This document shows positions 35,868 to 47,375 of a stretch of DNA of 64,000 bases, in pieces (the stretch's first letter is position 1; every line of letters begins with the position of its first letter). The translations under genes and the position numbers were made by a program. The notes under the pieces were generated by a model. It was not told where the DNA came from. It searched no databases and saw nothing but the letters and a program-made list of their open reading frames with translations. Source of the DNA: Tetradesmus obliquus (taxonomy: Eukaryota > Chlorophyta > Chlorophyceae > Sphaeropleales > Scenedesmaceae); assembly GCA_030272155.1 (NCBI GenBank), contig CP126192.1:6916501-6980500 (forward strand), in the 5' to 3' direction.

Positions 35868-36790
35868 TTACACAGGCGCACTTGTCTGGAACTGAATAGC
35901 TGCGCTGTTGGTCTGCTGGTAGCTGTTGTGGGCTGCTGCATCGTAACCGAAGTCCTTGCCCAGCACGATGATCAGGACGAAGTTGGTCATGCCCAGCAGG
36001 ACAAAGCCTGCAGTTGCAGCGTTGTTGGCATCCTGACCTATATCACGCAGCATGATGGGCCCCAGCACAAGGGTGGTGATGAAGTCATGTGCTGACCACA
36101 TGATGCCCTGGGTGACCATCACGAAGAATGCCAGGAACACCAGGCGGCCACGCTTGAAGGCCTGCTCAATGAAGCTGGTGATGAACAGTGCCACCAGCAG
36201 CGCGAACTCGAACCACAGGTTCCACCACTCCCACTGCAGGTGACAAGACGTGACAGCAAGACAGTGCCAGGGGTGAGGTGTCTTGTCAGCTTGTTCGTAT
36301 GATGCAGCAGTAGCAATGTTGCAGCCAGCATCACAGCAGTGCTGGCCAAAGAGCATCTAGCACAGCCCTAAACGTGTGCCCCTCATTGTATGTGTCGCGC
36401 AGTTTTTATTAAAGCACGCATCATCTCAGCGGCAAAAGCTGCAGGCACTACTGTCCCGTGCGCAAGGTTGTTTGGTCAAACACAACCTTGGCTGCTTCAA
36501 GATGCTACTGCAGGGAGCTGGAAAAACTCTTGAATGTATAATGACTATGACGACTGCGATAGGCAAAGGCTTGCCACTAGAGGCAATGAGGTTGAACTGG
36601 GCAGCAAGTACAGACAGCACAGCGATAGGACATTGACGCTCACTTGGTATGTTTTCGCACAGTACTCATAGGAGTTGGTCGTCTGGCAGCTGTAAGTTGC
36701 CCCGCCAGTGCCTCCAAGAGCTATCACCCACACCAACAAGCCAAAGATGTTGAAGGCCAGGGCCAGAGGGTGGACTACAAGCTTAGCCAT
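35868..36790 (-). CDS. Four-transmembrane protein of unknown function
   Basis: Two exons, 36790-36644 and 36233-35868, both phase 0, encode 170 residues ending in TAA. Hydrophobic segments fall at about residues 8-27 (ALAFNIFGLLVWVIAL), 54-70 (WFEFALLVALFITSFI), 78-95 (LVFLAFFVMVTQGIMW) and 120-142 (AATAGFVLLGMTNFVLIIVL), giving a tetraspan layout. A Cys pair (YSCQ, YEYC) in the first loop could form a disulfide. The C-terminus is hydrophilic (QQTNSAAIQFQTSAPV). I do not recognise the family; MARVEL-like or CASP-like topology is possible but unproved. No exon echoes are seen. Confidence 0.78.
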
Positions 36791-37210
36791 GTCTAAAGCT
36801 TGTAGAATTTATTGACGAGCCTGTTGAAGCAGTCAAGAGCCCACAAAGTTCAATGACTAAAAGTTTGTTGCTACTGCCGCAGGCCGAAGGCCGCTCTTAG
36901 TTGCTGTAAAATGGCTAACATGATTAAATAGGTGTGCTGATTACATGTCAAAGTGAGAGCAGGCGCTGAAATGGTCGTGAGGGAGCGCCAATACTGACAT
37001 TGTCACCTGGGGTTGTACTCCACCTGGTTGTACTGCGCTCTTTCAACGCTACACGGTTGATGTGCTCGCCACTAAATACAGCACGCCATTAGTTGTCTTG
37101 CAAGCATTGAACTGGATCGCTGAGGTGACAGCCCTCACTCTGCAGCACGATGTAGGCATGCCAATTTCAAACGTGAAGAGTGCACAGCGCCGATAGAACA
37201 TTTGGGCGAC
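36791..37210. promoter_or_regulatory. 420-bp bidirectional upstream region (four-TM / MLH1)
   Basis: The start codons of the four-TM gene (minus) and MLH1 (plus) are only 420 bp apart, so promoter elements are probably shared. No named motif could be assigned by eye. Confidence 0.45.
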
Positions 37211-39581
37211 ATGGCAAGCCAGCCAGCAGCCGTTCCTGCAGCGATCCAGCGCCTGGATGATGCAGTGGTGCACCGCATCGCTGCAGGCGAGGTGGTGCAA
37301 AGGCCAGCTTCTGCCCTGAAGGAAATGCTGGAGAACTCGTTGGATGCTGGTGCCCGCCACATCACCGTGGTCTTGAAGGAGGGAGGCTTGAAGTACATGC
37401 AAATCCAGGATGATGGCTGTGGTGTCAGGCTGGAGGACATGCCTATACTGTGCCACAGGCACACCACCAGCAAGCTGCGGGCCTATGAGGACCTAGACAC
37501 AATCAGCACATTGGGCTTCCGTGGTGAAGCCCTGGCGAGCATCACCTTCGTATCACACGTCACAGTAACCACCATGACAGCCAGCATGCAGCATGGGTAC
37601 CGTGTCAGGTACTCAGATGGCGAGATGCTGCCACCAGGGCCGAAGCCTGTTGCTGCTGTGCCTGGCACCAGCAGCATCGTTGAGGTGCGTGTGCAGTTGT
37701 TGTGCAGCACTGTTGCAGCTGCAACAGCAGCAGCAGCAGCTGCTGCAGCAGCAGGAAAAACACACCACACACGTGCACGTTCAGGATGGCGCAGCAGCCA
37801 GCAGTATTGACCTGCCACCGCTGCCTGCATCATGTACAGTCAAAGGCATTGTTACTAATGCAGCAGCCGAGGCAGCAGCACAGCATGCAGGCAACAGCGC
37901 TGCACATGGTGCTTATGTTGCCTATCATTGGGCATGCACTGTGCAGCAGCGGTACATGGTAGCGCACAGCAGGGGCGCGCAGCAGCGAGCATGCGCTTGC
38001 TGGGTATTGGATGCAGAAACTCTTGCAGGAACAGCCGCCGCTGCTTGCTACCAACCATACATGCTTGCAGGATGCCCTTACTCATTCTTAACCTGCAACA
38101 AAACAAAGGCTTGTAACTTTGTGTCCACTGTTTTGGCTTGCAGGACATGTTCTACAACATGCTGCCACGCAAGCGTGCTTTCAGGCCTGGCCCTGAGGAG
38201 CACAACCTGTGCCTGGACGTGCTGCAAAAGTGGGTCCTGCAAGCTAGACATGCACACTGCGTATCGGCAAAGGGACAGGCAATCAAGCATGTGCATTAAC
38301 GTCGCTCTTGCAAGTATACTTGCCTGCTACATCATGTGCACTTCTTGTATCGCTGCGCTGTTTCGTTGTGCTATGCACGCTTGCACGGCCAGCACGCAAC
38401 TGCCAGCTCACAACCTTCGTGTTCCTGCAAGCACCACACCTCACCCAGTCGGTACCAACACACCTCCAACCCACGCACTATGTTGCTGCCGCCTGCAGGT
38501 ACGCCATATACAAGGCAGGCTCCGCAGGATTCACGCTCAAGCGCCAGGGAGAGGCACGCTCAGACTTACACACGCTGCCAACATCAACCCGCCTAAACGT
38601 CATCTGCAGCCTCCTTGGGCCTGACCTGGCAGCCAGCCTGCTGCCGCTGCAGCTGACTGGCGGCAGCGGGGATGTCAGTGCAGCTGTGCCTCTAGATGGA
38701 CCACTAGGGTTCAAGGTGGACGGCTTTGTCAGTAACCTAACACACATCGGGCGTCGCTCGACGCTGATCCTGTTCATCAACGGGCGGCCGGTAGATCAGG
38801 GGCAGCTGAAGCGGGCGCTAGAGGCGGTGTATGTAGCGCAGAACCCTAAGGCTAACAAGCCCTGGGTGTTTCTGGACCTGCAGTTGCCGCCGCGCCATGT
38901 GGAGGTGAATGTGCACCCTACCAAGAAGGAAGTCGGGTTTCTGCACCAGCAGGAGGTGATTGATGCCATCTGCGGTGCAGTGGAAGGCGTGCTGCGAGCC
39001 TCAATGAACAGCAGGAGCTTTGCAGTCAACAAACCCTCGCTGCTGGCAGCACCACCAGCAGCAGCAGCAGCAGCAGCAGCGGCAACAGCAGAGGAGCCAG
39101 GGGAAGCAGCAGCAGCTGCTGCTGACCAGCAGGATGCAGAAGCAGCTTCCCGGCCAGCTTCTGCGCGGCCAGGCTCTGCAACAGCTGCTGCTGGTACGTC
39201 GCAGCGGCCGCCTAGCAGCAGCAGCAAGAGCCAAAGCACAGCAGCGACGCAGCAGCAGACGCCCCAAACGCAGCCATACTACAGGCCTGAGAAGCTGGTC
39301 CGCACAGATCACAGGTCGCAGACCATTGATGGCTTCCTGGTGTCCCAGGCATCTGCTGCCGCGGTGGCGTCAGCAGCAGCAGCAGCTCCGCGGCGGCGGT
39401 CAAGTGCTGCTGCAGGCCGCAGCAGCGTTGGCGGTGCAGCGGATGGGGATGCTGGTGACGGTGCAGTGCTGCTGAGCAATGCCGCCCTGCACTTGCAGGC
39501 AGCAGCTGCAGAAGAGGCTGCTGCAGCAGCTGAGTGGCAGCAGCAGCAGCAGGGTGCGGATCGGCAGGGCCAGCAAGCGCC

Positions 39582-39628
<47 letters not shown>

Positions 39629-41592
39629 TGTTCATGCTGCGTGCTGCGCGGCAGCCGAAGCTACCACCTGTTGTGACGCAGCTGAGCAGTGTGCATGAGC
39701 TGCTGGATGAGGTGGCTGCTGCTGTGCATGGGGAGCTGCAGGAGCTGTTCAGGCAGCACACCTGGGTGGGCATGGTGAGTTGGGGCATACAACTCTGTGC
39801 TGCAGCTGTTGCTGTTTGGTGCGTGTGCTGGTGTCGTCATATGTGTTCCTGCAGCACACCTGGATGGGCATGGTGAGTTACGACGAACATTTGTTTGCTG
39901 CAGCTGTTGCTGTCCAGTTTATCCGTAAAATGTTGGAGTTGTGATCGTGTTCAGGCATACACCTGGGTGCGCACGGCGTGTTTGCTTGGGATGGGCGTGT
40001 GGTGATGCTACAGCTGTTGCTGGGACACACTGCAACGCTGCCATCCCCTCCCTGCACAGTTGCTCTGATCGCTGTCAAATAAATGAAAAAATGTGTAAAG
40101 GAATGTAGTATACACTGCCGCCCCACCATTGCACTCCCAAGCGAATGACAGGCTGGCGCTGTTGCCGCATGCTTCACGCTGCCTTTCTGCACCTAAACGG
40201 TCACAGTTACTTGTATTCTACCCTGCACTGCCTGCTCTGCAACCACACTTCCAGGCTGACGACAGGCTGGCGCTGCTGCTGCAGCACGGCACGCGCCTCT
40301 ACCTGGCCAACACACGAGTGTGTCTCACCCATCGCACGCCATCGCCAGCATTCCTCTATGATTACATCTGCTTGATTGATACATTGCACTGCCTGCACCA
40401 CCACTGCCCTGCCAGGCTGATGACAGGCTGGCGCTGCTGCAGCACGGCACGCGGCTGTACCTGGTGGACACCTCAGCCATCAGCAGGGACCTGTTCCGGC
40501 AGCTGCTGCTGGCGCGCTGGGAGGCGCCGCGCGTGATGGCGCTGGCGGAGCCGCTGCCAGTGAGGCAGCTCATGGCGGCAGCGCTGCAGTTGGAGGAGGC
40601 TGCCGGCAGGTGGCAGGTGCGCTATCCATCGCTGCTGCTGCTGTATTGTGTACGTCTGTTGTCAGTTTGTGAGTGCAGCAGGTCATGGCGGCAGCGCTGC
40701 AGTTGGAGGAGGCTGCCGGCAGGTGGCAGGTGCGCTATCCATCGCTGCTGCCGCTGTATTGTGTACGTCTGTTGTCAGTTTTTGAGTGCAGCAGGTCATG
40801 GTGGCAGTGCTGCAGTTGGAGGAGGCTGCCGGCAGGTGGCAGGTGCGCATCAAGCTTCTGCTGCTGCTGTGGTGCTGGGTTGTTCGAAGCCATCTGTTTC
40901 ATGGTGCTGCAGCCTTTGCCAGTTGGCACAATCACATCTTTTGCAAGTGCTGCGATGCCTATGCAGCACTGCTCTTTCTATAGCTGCACCATAGCCTTGC
41001 TGTGCCTCAAAGGTAATAAGGAACCTGGTTGGACAAGCCCTTTGTGTGACAACTGTCGCTGCACTGTTCTGCCTGTGCACTCTGCTGCTACTTCTGCCCT
41101 GCCTGCAGCCGGAACCTGGCAGCAGCAGACAGGAGCTGTGCGAGCTGGTGGAGGCACTGCTCACACAGAAAGCTGAGATGCTGCAGGAATATGTGGGCCT
41201 CACCTTCAGCAGCAACCCCAAAGCAGCAGCAGCAGCAGCAGCACAGCAGGATGCAGACCTGCCAGGGGACCAGCAGCAGCAGCAGCAGGTTGGGCTGCAT
41301 CTGACAGGGCTGCCCCTGCTGCTGGATGGCTATGTGCCTGATCTAGCAAGCTTGCCGCAGCTGGTGCTGCAGCTGGTGCGTGATGTGGATTGGGATACAG
41401 AGCAGGCATGCTTTTCCAGCCTAGCCTCTGTGCTAGCAGGCTTCTATGCGCTGCAGCCGCTGCTGCTGCCCAGCAAGCAGGACGGGGCAGCAGCAACGTC
41501 TGCAGGATCTGCAGCTGCAGGCGGCAGCAGCCGTCCTGCTGATGCAGCAGAGGATGGTGTTGGCAGTGTACAACCAATGGACATAGATGGTG

Positions 41593-41635
<43 letters not shown>

Positions 41636-41876
41636 GCCGTCAGTTGATGCGCCGACTCAAGTACCACCAGGCAAGGCAGCAGCATCTGCAGCAGCAGGCG
41701 GTTTGCTGGGTGCACACCGGGACCAGCAGCAGCGCGAGTGGCTGTTGCGGCATGTGGTGATGCCTGGCGTGAAGGCGATGTACAGGCCGCCAAAAGAGAG
41801 GGCGAGGGATGGCAGTGTCCTGCTGCTGACGTCCATGGAGAAGCTGTACAGGGTGTTTGAGCGCTGTGGCTGGTGA
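37211..41876 (+). CDS. MLH1: DNA mismatch repair protein MLH1
   Basis: MutL-homologue ATPase acting after MSH recognition of mismatches, in heterodimers with PMS-type partners in the nucleus. Five exons: 37211-37684, 38144-38229, 38499-39774, 40416-40616, 41109-41876. Phases agree; 934 residues, TGA stop. The GHKL ATPase has [31 protein letters not shown] and GFRGEAL. The transducer region includes [13 protein letters not shown] 200-residue Ala/Gln linker with a 15-codon CAG run precedes the C-terminal dimerisation domain ([29 protein letters not shown]). The protein ends [11 protein letters not shown], two residues past the FERC tail that is terminal in other MLH1 proteins. Exon echoes surround exon 40416-40616. 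No lesion is seen. Confidence 0.96.
39583..39627 (+). repeat. (CAG)15 in MLH1
   Basis: Fifteen uninterrupted CAG codons encode poly-Gln in the MLH1 linker. Being a triplet repeat, length change keeps the frame. Confidence 0.97.
39850..40330 (+). repeat. MLH1 echoes between exons 3 and 4
   Basis: The end of exon 3 (QHTWVGM with GTGAGT) is repeated at about 39853-39874 as QHTWMGM|GTGAGT, with a weaker copy near 39955-39985. The start of exon 4 ([15 protein letters not shown]) is repeated at about 40256-40318 with an extra Leu codon, and a degenerate copy is near 40141-40175. Confidence 0.85.
40670..40845 (+). repeat. Two echoes of the MLH1 exon 4 end
   Basis: [15 protein letters not shown] with its CAG|GTGCGC donor is repeated at about 40680-40733 and 40795-40841 (true end 40616), steps of 108-117 bp. 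The peptide is unchanged in the first copy and nearly so in the second. Confidence 0.9.
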
Positions 41877-42382
41877 GGGTGGTGGCAGTTGCATAGGGGC
41901 CATAGTTGCAGGATGTGTATCTTCCTGCGAATGAACAGCACTGGCTGCTGTTGCTGGTTTTGTCGTACAGAGGATCATTGGCATGTTGTGATAACATGTG
42001 CTGCTGAAACATGCAGCCATGCTCGTGCAATATGAATTACCCTACCTGGTTAAGACAGCCCTACCTGGTGTGCTGTGCTGAGTATGACAGCAGCACAGCC
42101 AGCCTTCCAAGGATGCCTGCTGGCATGCATGATGGCCTGACTTGCGCGACACTTGCTGAATCGTATGGGTGCAATTTTCAACGAGTTGTTTCTTTTCGGC
42201 TGTTTGTCATGTTGCTATGTCACCTGACACCTGCAGGTGTGCTTTGGCGCGGCTTCCATTTCGAATCGTCACAACCTCCCACTGCGCTGCCCTGCAATCA
42301 TAAAGTATTTCACAATAATACCCACACACTGTCATCGCAGACAGAAAAGCTTTTATCTATCCGCAAGCCATAGCCAACACAG
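41877..42382. other. Intergenic region
   Basis: Lies between the MLH1 stop and the next putative start. No coding signal is seen; a direct repeat of CCCTACCTGGT occurs near 42042-42070. Confidence 0.4.
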
Positions 42383-44546
42383 ATGCGTACCTTCAGGCTC
42401 AAGCACAGTGTGCTGCTCCTAGCCTCGCTTGCTGCTTTCACACCTGCGATACATGCATTCTCTGTCGCTTTTGAAACAGTTGATTATTCTTTGAGCACCA
42501 GCCACGTCGTTAGCGATGCGGAAAGCAGCAGCAGCAGCAGCTACCTTGCCAACCCCACCAACAGCTACCCATATCCCATCAAGCTAAATAGGCTTGCAGG
42601 ACTGGGCCAATGAGCAACATGGCCGACTGCAACCGCTGCGTTGGTGGATGGGCAAAACCTTACTTCATCAAAGACAAATTTTAAGGTGAAGCAGGGCTGG
42701 GGCAGCACGTGCGCAGCTGCTACCGCTGCAAGACCTCGCCGCATCCCTGGACCAACCAACGATCAGTGGATCTGTGTGTAGCAAACTCTTGCTTCATTCA
42801 CCATGGCATTCCTACGTCCCTAACCGGCCGGCCGCCAGAGCTAACAGAGCGCTGCTCAGTGGCCAAATGTGAAGCATGGATTGCAGACAACCCAGTGTTG
42901 GGTCCCCGCAGGGCTGCGCTAGACGCCAGTACAGCAGGTCTGCAGGCCTGCTACGCCTGCCAGCTTGAAATCAAAGCATGGCCGCAGACAGAAGATGGGC
43001 AGCGGGTATATGCTAAGCTGGCAAATCTGATGTTTGGCACAGTGTTGGCCCCTGCAAAGCAACTGGCAGCGGCAGCAGCAGCAGGCAGCAGGGAGGGGGC
43101 AGCTTGGGAGATGGCAGCATCAAAGCCTACCACAAAGGCATGCAACACATGTTATAACAACTTGCATGCGCAGCTGCGGTTGCGTATTGGGTTTCTGACA
43201 CACAACGAGGTCAGCACCTGCATTACCTGCCTGGAGGCACCAGACATCTTTGAGGATGCACTGCAGTTGATAACCAGTAAGGCTGCAGCAGTGTACTTCT
43301 TGCATACAGCTGGCCAAACACAGGCCCATGCTACAACACGTAAGCTTAGCACCCGCCTGCCATACAGCGGATGTGATATGTATATGAAGTGGGTTGCACA
43401 GCAGCCACATGAGCGCGTAAAAGACCTGCGAAGGCTGTTTCGCATTACAGACAGCATGCCAAAAGACATTTATCTGTCCAGAAGTGGCAGCCGCCAGCAC
43501 TGCAGCCGCTGCCTTGGTGATGTTACGTCAGCAGATGACAGGACAGCGCTGCTGCGCGCACGCGTGCATGTGCACACAGCCAGCATGCTATTAAACTCTT
43601 GCTTGAAGCGCGCTGAGAGCTCGCTAGTTCAGGTTGAGCGTGCCTACTGGGATACCCCAACTGCAGCTTCATGGGATGCGGCATTTACAGCAACAGATCG
43701 TACAAAGCAGGGTGCTGCAGAACAAGCTGCAGCACATGGCGGAGGTGATGTAGGGCAGGAGCACATGTTGTTTACTGCACTGAATTTGCAAGCAGTGCAC
43801 GAGTGGTTTGACGGGGTCTCGGACTATATGCCTGGGATGACAAGGTTTGATGTTGACTCGCCAGCTGCCTGGGGGTGTTGGTGGCTATGCTGGCTTGCTT
43901 TGCAGCGGTGCCGTGGCTGCATTGGCATTCAAGCAGCAAGCGCAGGCGGCGGCGAGTCACACTGCGGCAGCGGCTGACATCTGCTGTGCGGGACGGCTGC
44001 CGTTGTGTAGTTGAGTATGTGGCTGCGTTGTGTGCGTCAATCAGCAAAGTGACGGGGTGCAAAGTGGCAGTGTGGCTGACATACTGTGTTCTGCGTGTGC
44101 TGGCGTTGCGCTGTCTGCCAGGTGTGCTGGTGTTGGGTTCTGGCTATCAGCTGCAGCAGCCAAAGCTAGGTACTGTGTCGGATTACGCGGCTTTTGCTGT
44201 TATAATGTACTGGCCAACCCATGGCATTCTGTCAGGAGGCCTGGCTCAGGTGATCAGTGTACTGCTGGAAGACAAAGTCCTGGTGTGCAAAGCAGCAGCA
44301 TGCCTCGCCTACTTTGCTGTGCGCCTGTTTGCACTGCGGTATCACAAGCTTGTGCAGCTCTTGGGTTGGCATCGGTGGAGTCAGCAACAGCAGTTACTCT
44401 TTGATGTTTGGGTGGATTGCGCAGTGTCACTTGTGTGCTGTGCCTGGGTATTCCACGGCATTTTTCCAGCGGGATCGGTGCAGGAAGCGCCGCAGACATT
44501 AAATAGAACAGTGGAAGGGCGTAACCGCAGCAGCAGGAATGCAAGA

Positions 44547-44598
<52 letters not shown>

Positions 44599-46077
44599 GG
44601 GCGGCAACATCAGCAGCCCAGCAGCAAGGTGATGCTACAGCTTGCATGCAGAGGCAGCAGCAGCAGGAGCAGCCGCAGTCGATTGCGGCAGAACATGGCA
44701 AGGCTATGCAGAAGAGGAGGAAGAAGAAGAGTGATAACATCAAAGGGCGCATCAGCAACGGAGCAAGCAGCAGCAGCAGCACAGCAGCAGCAGCAGAATC
44801 AGTGCCGGAAGTTGCGCTGGCACCAGCAGCAGCTCTGACCGTGCTCAGCCCAAGCGCAGGAACAGCGCCTGTGCCTGCAGCTGATGCTCTTCAACGTAGC
44901 AGCAGCAACGGCAGCAGCAGCTTGAGGCGGGCAGGCACCACAGAGAATGAAATTCCGCCGCAAGGTGCGTGCAAGCCGACAGCTGCTGAGACACTCGTCA
45001 TATCCTCATTTTGGTTTGAGCAGAGCTTGCAGTCATTCTTGGCTGTGAAGTGTTTGCCAGGCGGCATGTCATACAGATCATGCTTCTAGCACCGCTGCAT
45101 TGCTTGCTGCATGGCTGGCTCAGGATAATGATTGCTCCAAGCCAGCATCAGGCAACAGTGCTGCACAACAAAATGCATGTTATACCTGTGCATGCATCCC
45201 GCTGGCTATCATGCTCGCCACAGTCCTGTGTCCACAACTTCCCTGCATTGCGTGCTGCTGTGATGGCCCTGCAGGCTGCAAGCAATGGCCGCTGCTTGGC
45301 CATGCCAGCCCACCAATCACCACACCTGCAGCCCCCACGCCACCTTCCACGCCACCAGCAGCAGCAGCGGCAGCAGCAGCAGCGGCAGCAGCACCAGCAC
45401 CAGCAGCGGCACAGCCATATCTAGCTGCAGCTGCTGACATGCTGCGGCCAGCAGCAGCACCACAGACTTTTGCAGGTGCAGCTGCTGAACGGTCAGCAGT
45501 AGCAAGCCGGCTGCACCACGAGGGCTGCGCCAGCAGGCCTGTGCTGCATCAGAGGCGGCGGCTGGCCCCCAGCTTCACAGGCCCTGCAGCAGCCAGCAGC
45601 GCATGGCACGGCAGCGCTGACAGCGGCGGCGGCCGCAGCAGCAGCATCAGAAGCAGCAGCAGCAATGGCAGGAGCAGTGCTGGCCAAATAACAGCCGCTG
45701 GTGTTACACCTGCTTACCCTGCCTTGCCAGTGGCAGGTACAAGGTTGAATGCAGCACACCAGCTGCAGTCGCAGCAGCAGCAGCAGCAGCAGCCGCTCGC
45801 TGCACCCAGCAGAGCAGTTTCCCCAGCGCCACTGCCACCCAGGACACCCAGCCAAACAGCAGCAGCAGCAGCAGCAGCATCCTGTGCTGGTGAAGAAGAG
45901 GCAGAGGAGGAGCAGCTGTGCATTGTGTGCCTGGAGGCGCCGCGCACTGTGATGTTTGTGCACGGCAATGCGGGCCACCTGTGCATGTGCGGGGCCTGCG
46001 CGGCGCGCTACGACTGGCAGGGGCGCGGCTGCGTGGCGTGCAGGCAGCCCGTGGAGCAGCGCGTGGACCTGGCCTGA
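42383..46077 (+). CDS. Cysteine-rich multi-pass membrane protein with C-terminal RING finger (frame lesions present)
   Basis: Probable membrane RING-type E3 ubiquitin ligase, or its pseudogene. A possible signal peptide starts at 42383 (VLLLASLAAFTPAIHA). A lumenal region of six CxxC modules follows (CNRC, CYRC, CYAC, CNTC, CITC, CSRC, to about 43850), then about five hydrophobic segments (43875-44470), a poly-Ala/Ser linker, an intron 44965-45274, and a RING ending at 46077 (CIVCLEAPRTVMF, GHLCMCGACAARY, CVACRQP). The intron joins the two frames correctly. Three problems remain: the signal-peptide frame meets TGA at 42611 one frame off the CxxC frame, there is an in-frame TAA at 42682, and a one-base slip sits in the G-run at 43871-43875. 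A single extra G there would fuse the Cys-rich part to the first membrane segment. The exact family is not recognised. Confidence 0.6.
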
Positions 46078-46420
46078 GCAGCAGGACGGCTGTACACATG
46101 TGGTGGTCAGTGGCGGTGTATTTGAGTGTTCTGCAGCTGCGCTGTTCTGTGCTGCTGCGCTTGCTGCGGAGCAGCTGGTCAACCAGGCCTGAGCAGCCTG
46201 ATGGGGCCAGCAGGTGGTGGTGGCAATCTTTGTTTTGTGGCAATCTTTTGATGCTTCATGATGCTGGCAGGCCTGCTGGACTGGCCTGAGCAGCCTGACG
46301 GGCCAGCAGTAGAGAGAATTGCAGGAAAAACAATACATTCTGCAATAGCTGCTTGCAACATATGGTTGTGGCAACCTTTTGATGCTTCATGATGCTGGCA
46401 AGCCTGCTGGACTGGGCAGG
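46060..46420 (+). repeat. Repeats past the RING gene stop
   Basis: The stop-codon context CCTGAGCAGC recurs at about 46190 and 46287, each followed by a variant of CTGATGGGGCCAGCAG. A 45-bp block (TTTTGATGCTTCATGATGC and flanks) occurs at about 46245-46285 and 46376-46418. These are direct repeats in the 3' UTR. Confidence 0.75.
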
Positions 46421-46494
46421 CAGCCGTGGCGTACTGGTGTGAAGAATTGCAGGAATTACATTGCATTCTGCAATCGCTGCATGCATCATATTGC

Positions 46495-46900
46495 TCACTC
46501 ACATATCTCGAAGGGGGCCCCCATGTTGGCCTGACCCATCCTGAACTTTGCAATCATCTGGTGCATGCCTGAGATCTTCAGCTGAAGTGAAGCTGCTTGT
46601 GGTTTCGTGTACTTTGATGCTGATGCTGATGGCAGCAACGCGTCGTTTGCAATCTTTCGTGTTTGGGCATGCAGTTCAGCCGTGTTGCTGGTGATGCTGG
46701 TGGGGACCCAGCCTTGTACTTCAACTGTACTGTCAGTGTGCATCTTCTGCCCGTCAGGGTACTGACTCATGTATGGGTGCATGAGAACGTTGGTTGAGCG
46801 GTAGCACAGCTGATCAAGCCTTTGATTGCGTGTATGTGTTGCCGTGCTGGCAATGTCTGGTACAACACCTGCGTCCACCAACCAAAAGACCTGGCAAGCC
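46495..46900 (-). CDS. Unassigned open frame, minus strand
   Basis: An open frame of about 135-150 codons ending in TGA at 46495, with no long low-complexity run and a protein-like composition (SQYPDGQKMHTDSTVEVQGW). It has no ATG at its open left limit, so it would need an upstream exon or start internally at MHPYMSQ. No homology is recognised. It could be a terminal exon, a fragment, or chance. Confidence 0.25.
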
Positions 46901-47118
46901 AGTGGCGTAGCGGGCCCTGGTAAGCATGAAGCTGCAGCTTGTCCTTCAGTTATGATCAATCTAATTGGAATAAGTGTATTATTCTTGTCCTTGTGCGATA
47001 CCTCCTGGCGTACACATGCTGAGCTGGACTCACGTGCCCTGGCCCTTCATACTAGTATCACCGACTCGCTCCTCGCAGAGGACGAAACCATCAACCATTG
47101 CGTGCATTTGCATCACAT

Positions 47119-47339
47119 ATGGTATTCGACCCGCTTGCCGGCCAGTGCCTGCTGCAACAGGAGGCAGATGCAGCAGGTGCAAGCAAACTCGCGACAGCAG
47201 AAGATCTGGGCTGTAGCAAGGCAGGTGCAGGGACATTTGACAGGATGCAGGTGGACCAAATTCAAATGAACCCCAGCAGCAACGGCTGTGGTTCTCTTCT
47301 GCTGGGCGTCGGTGAGGCAGATCTCAGCAACGTCTGGCT

Positions 47340-47375
<36 letters not shown>

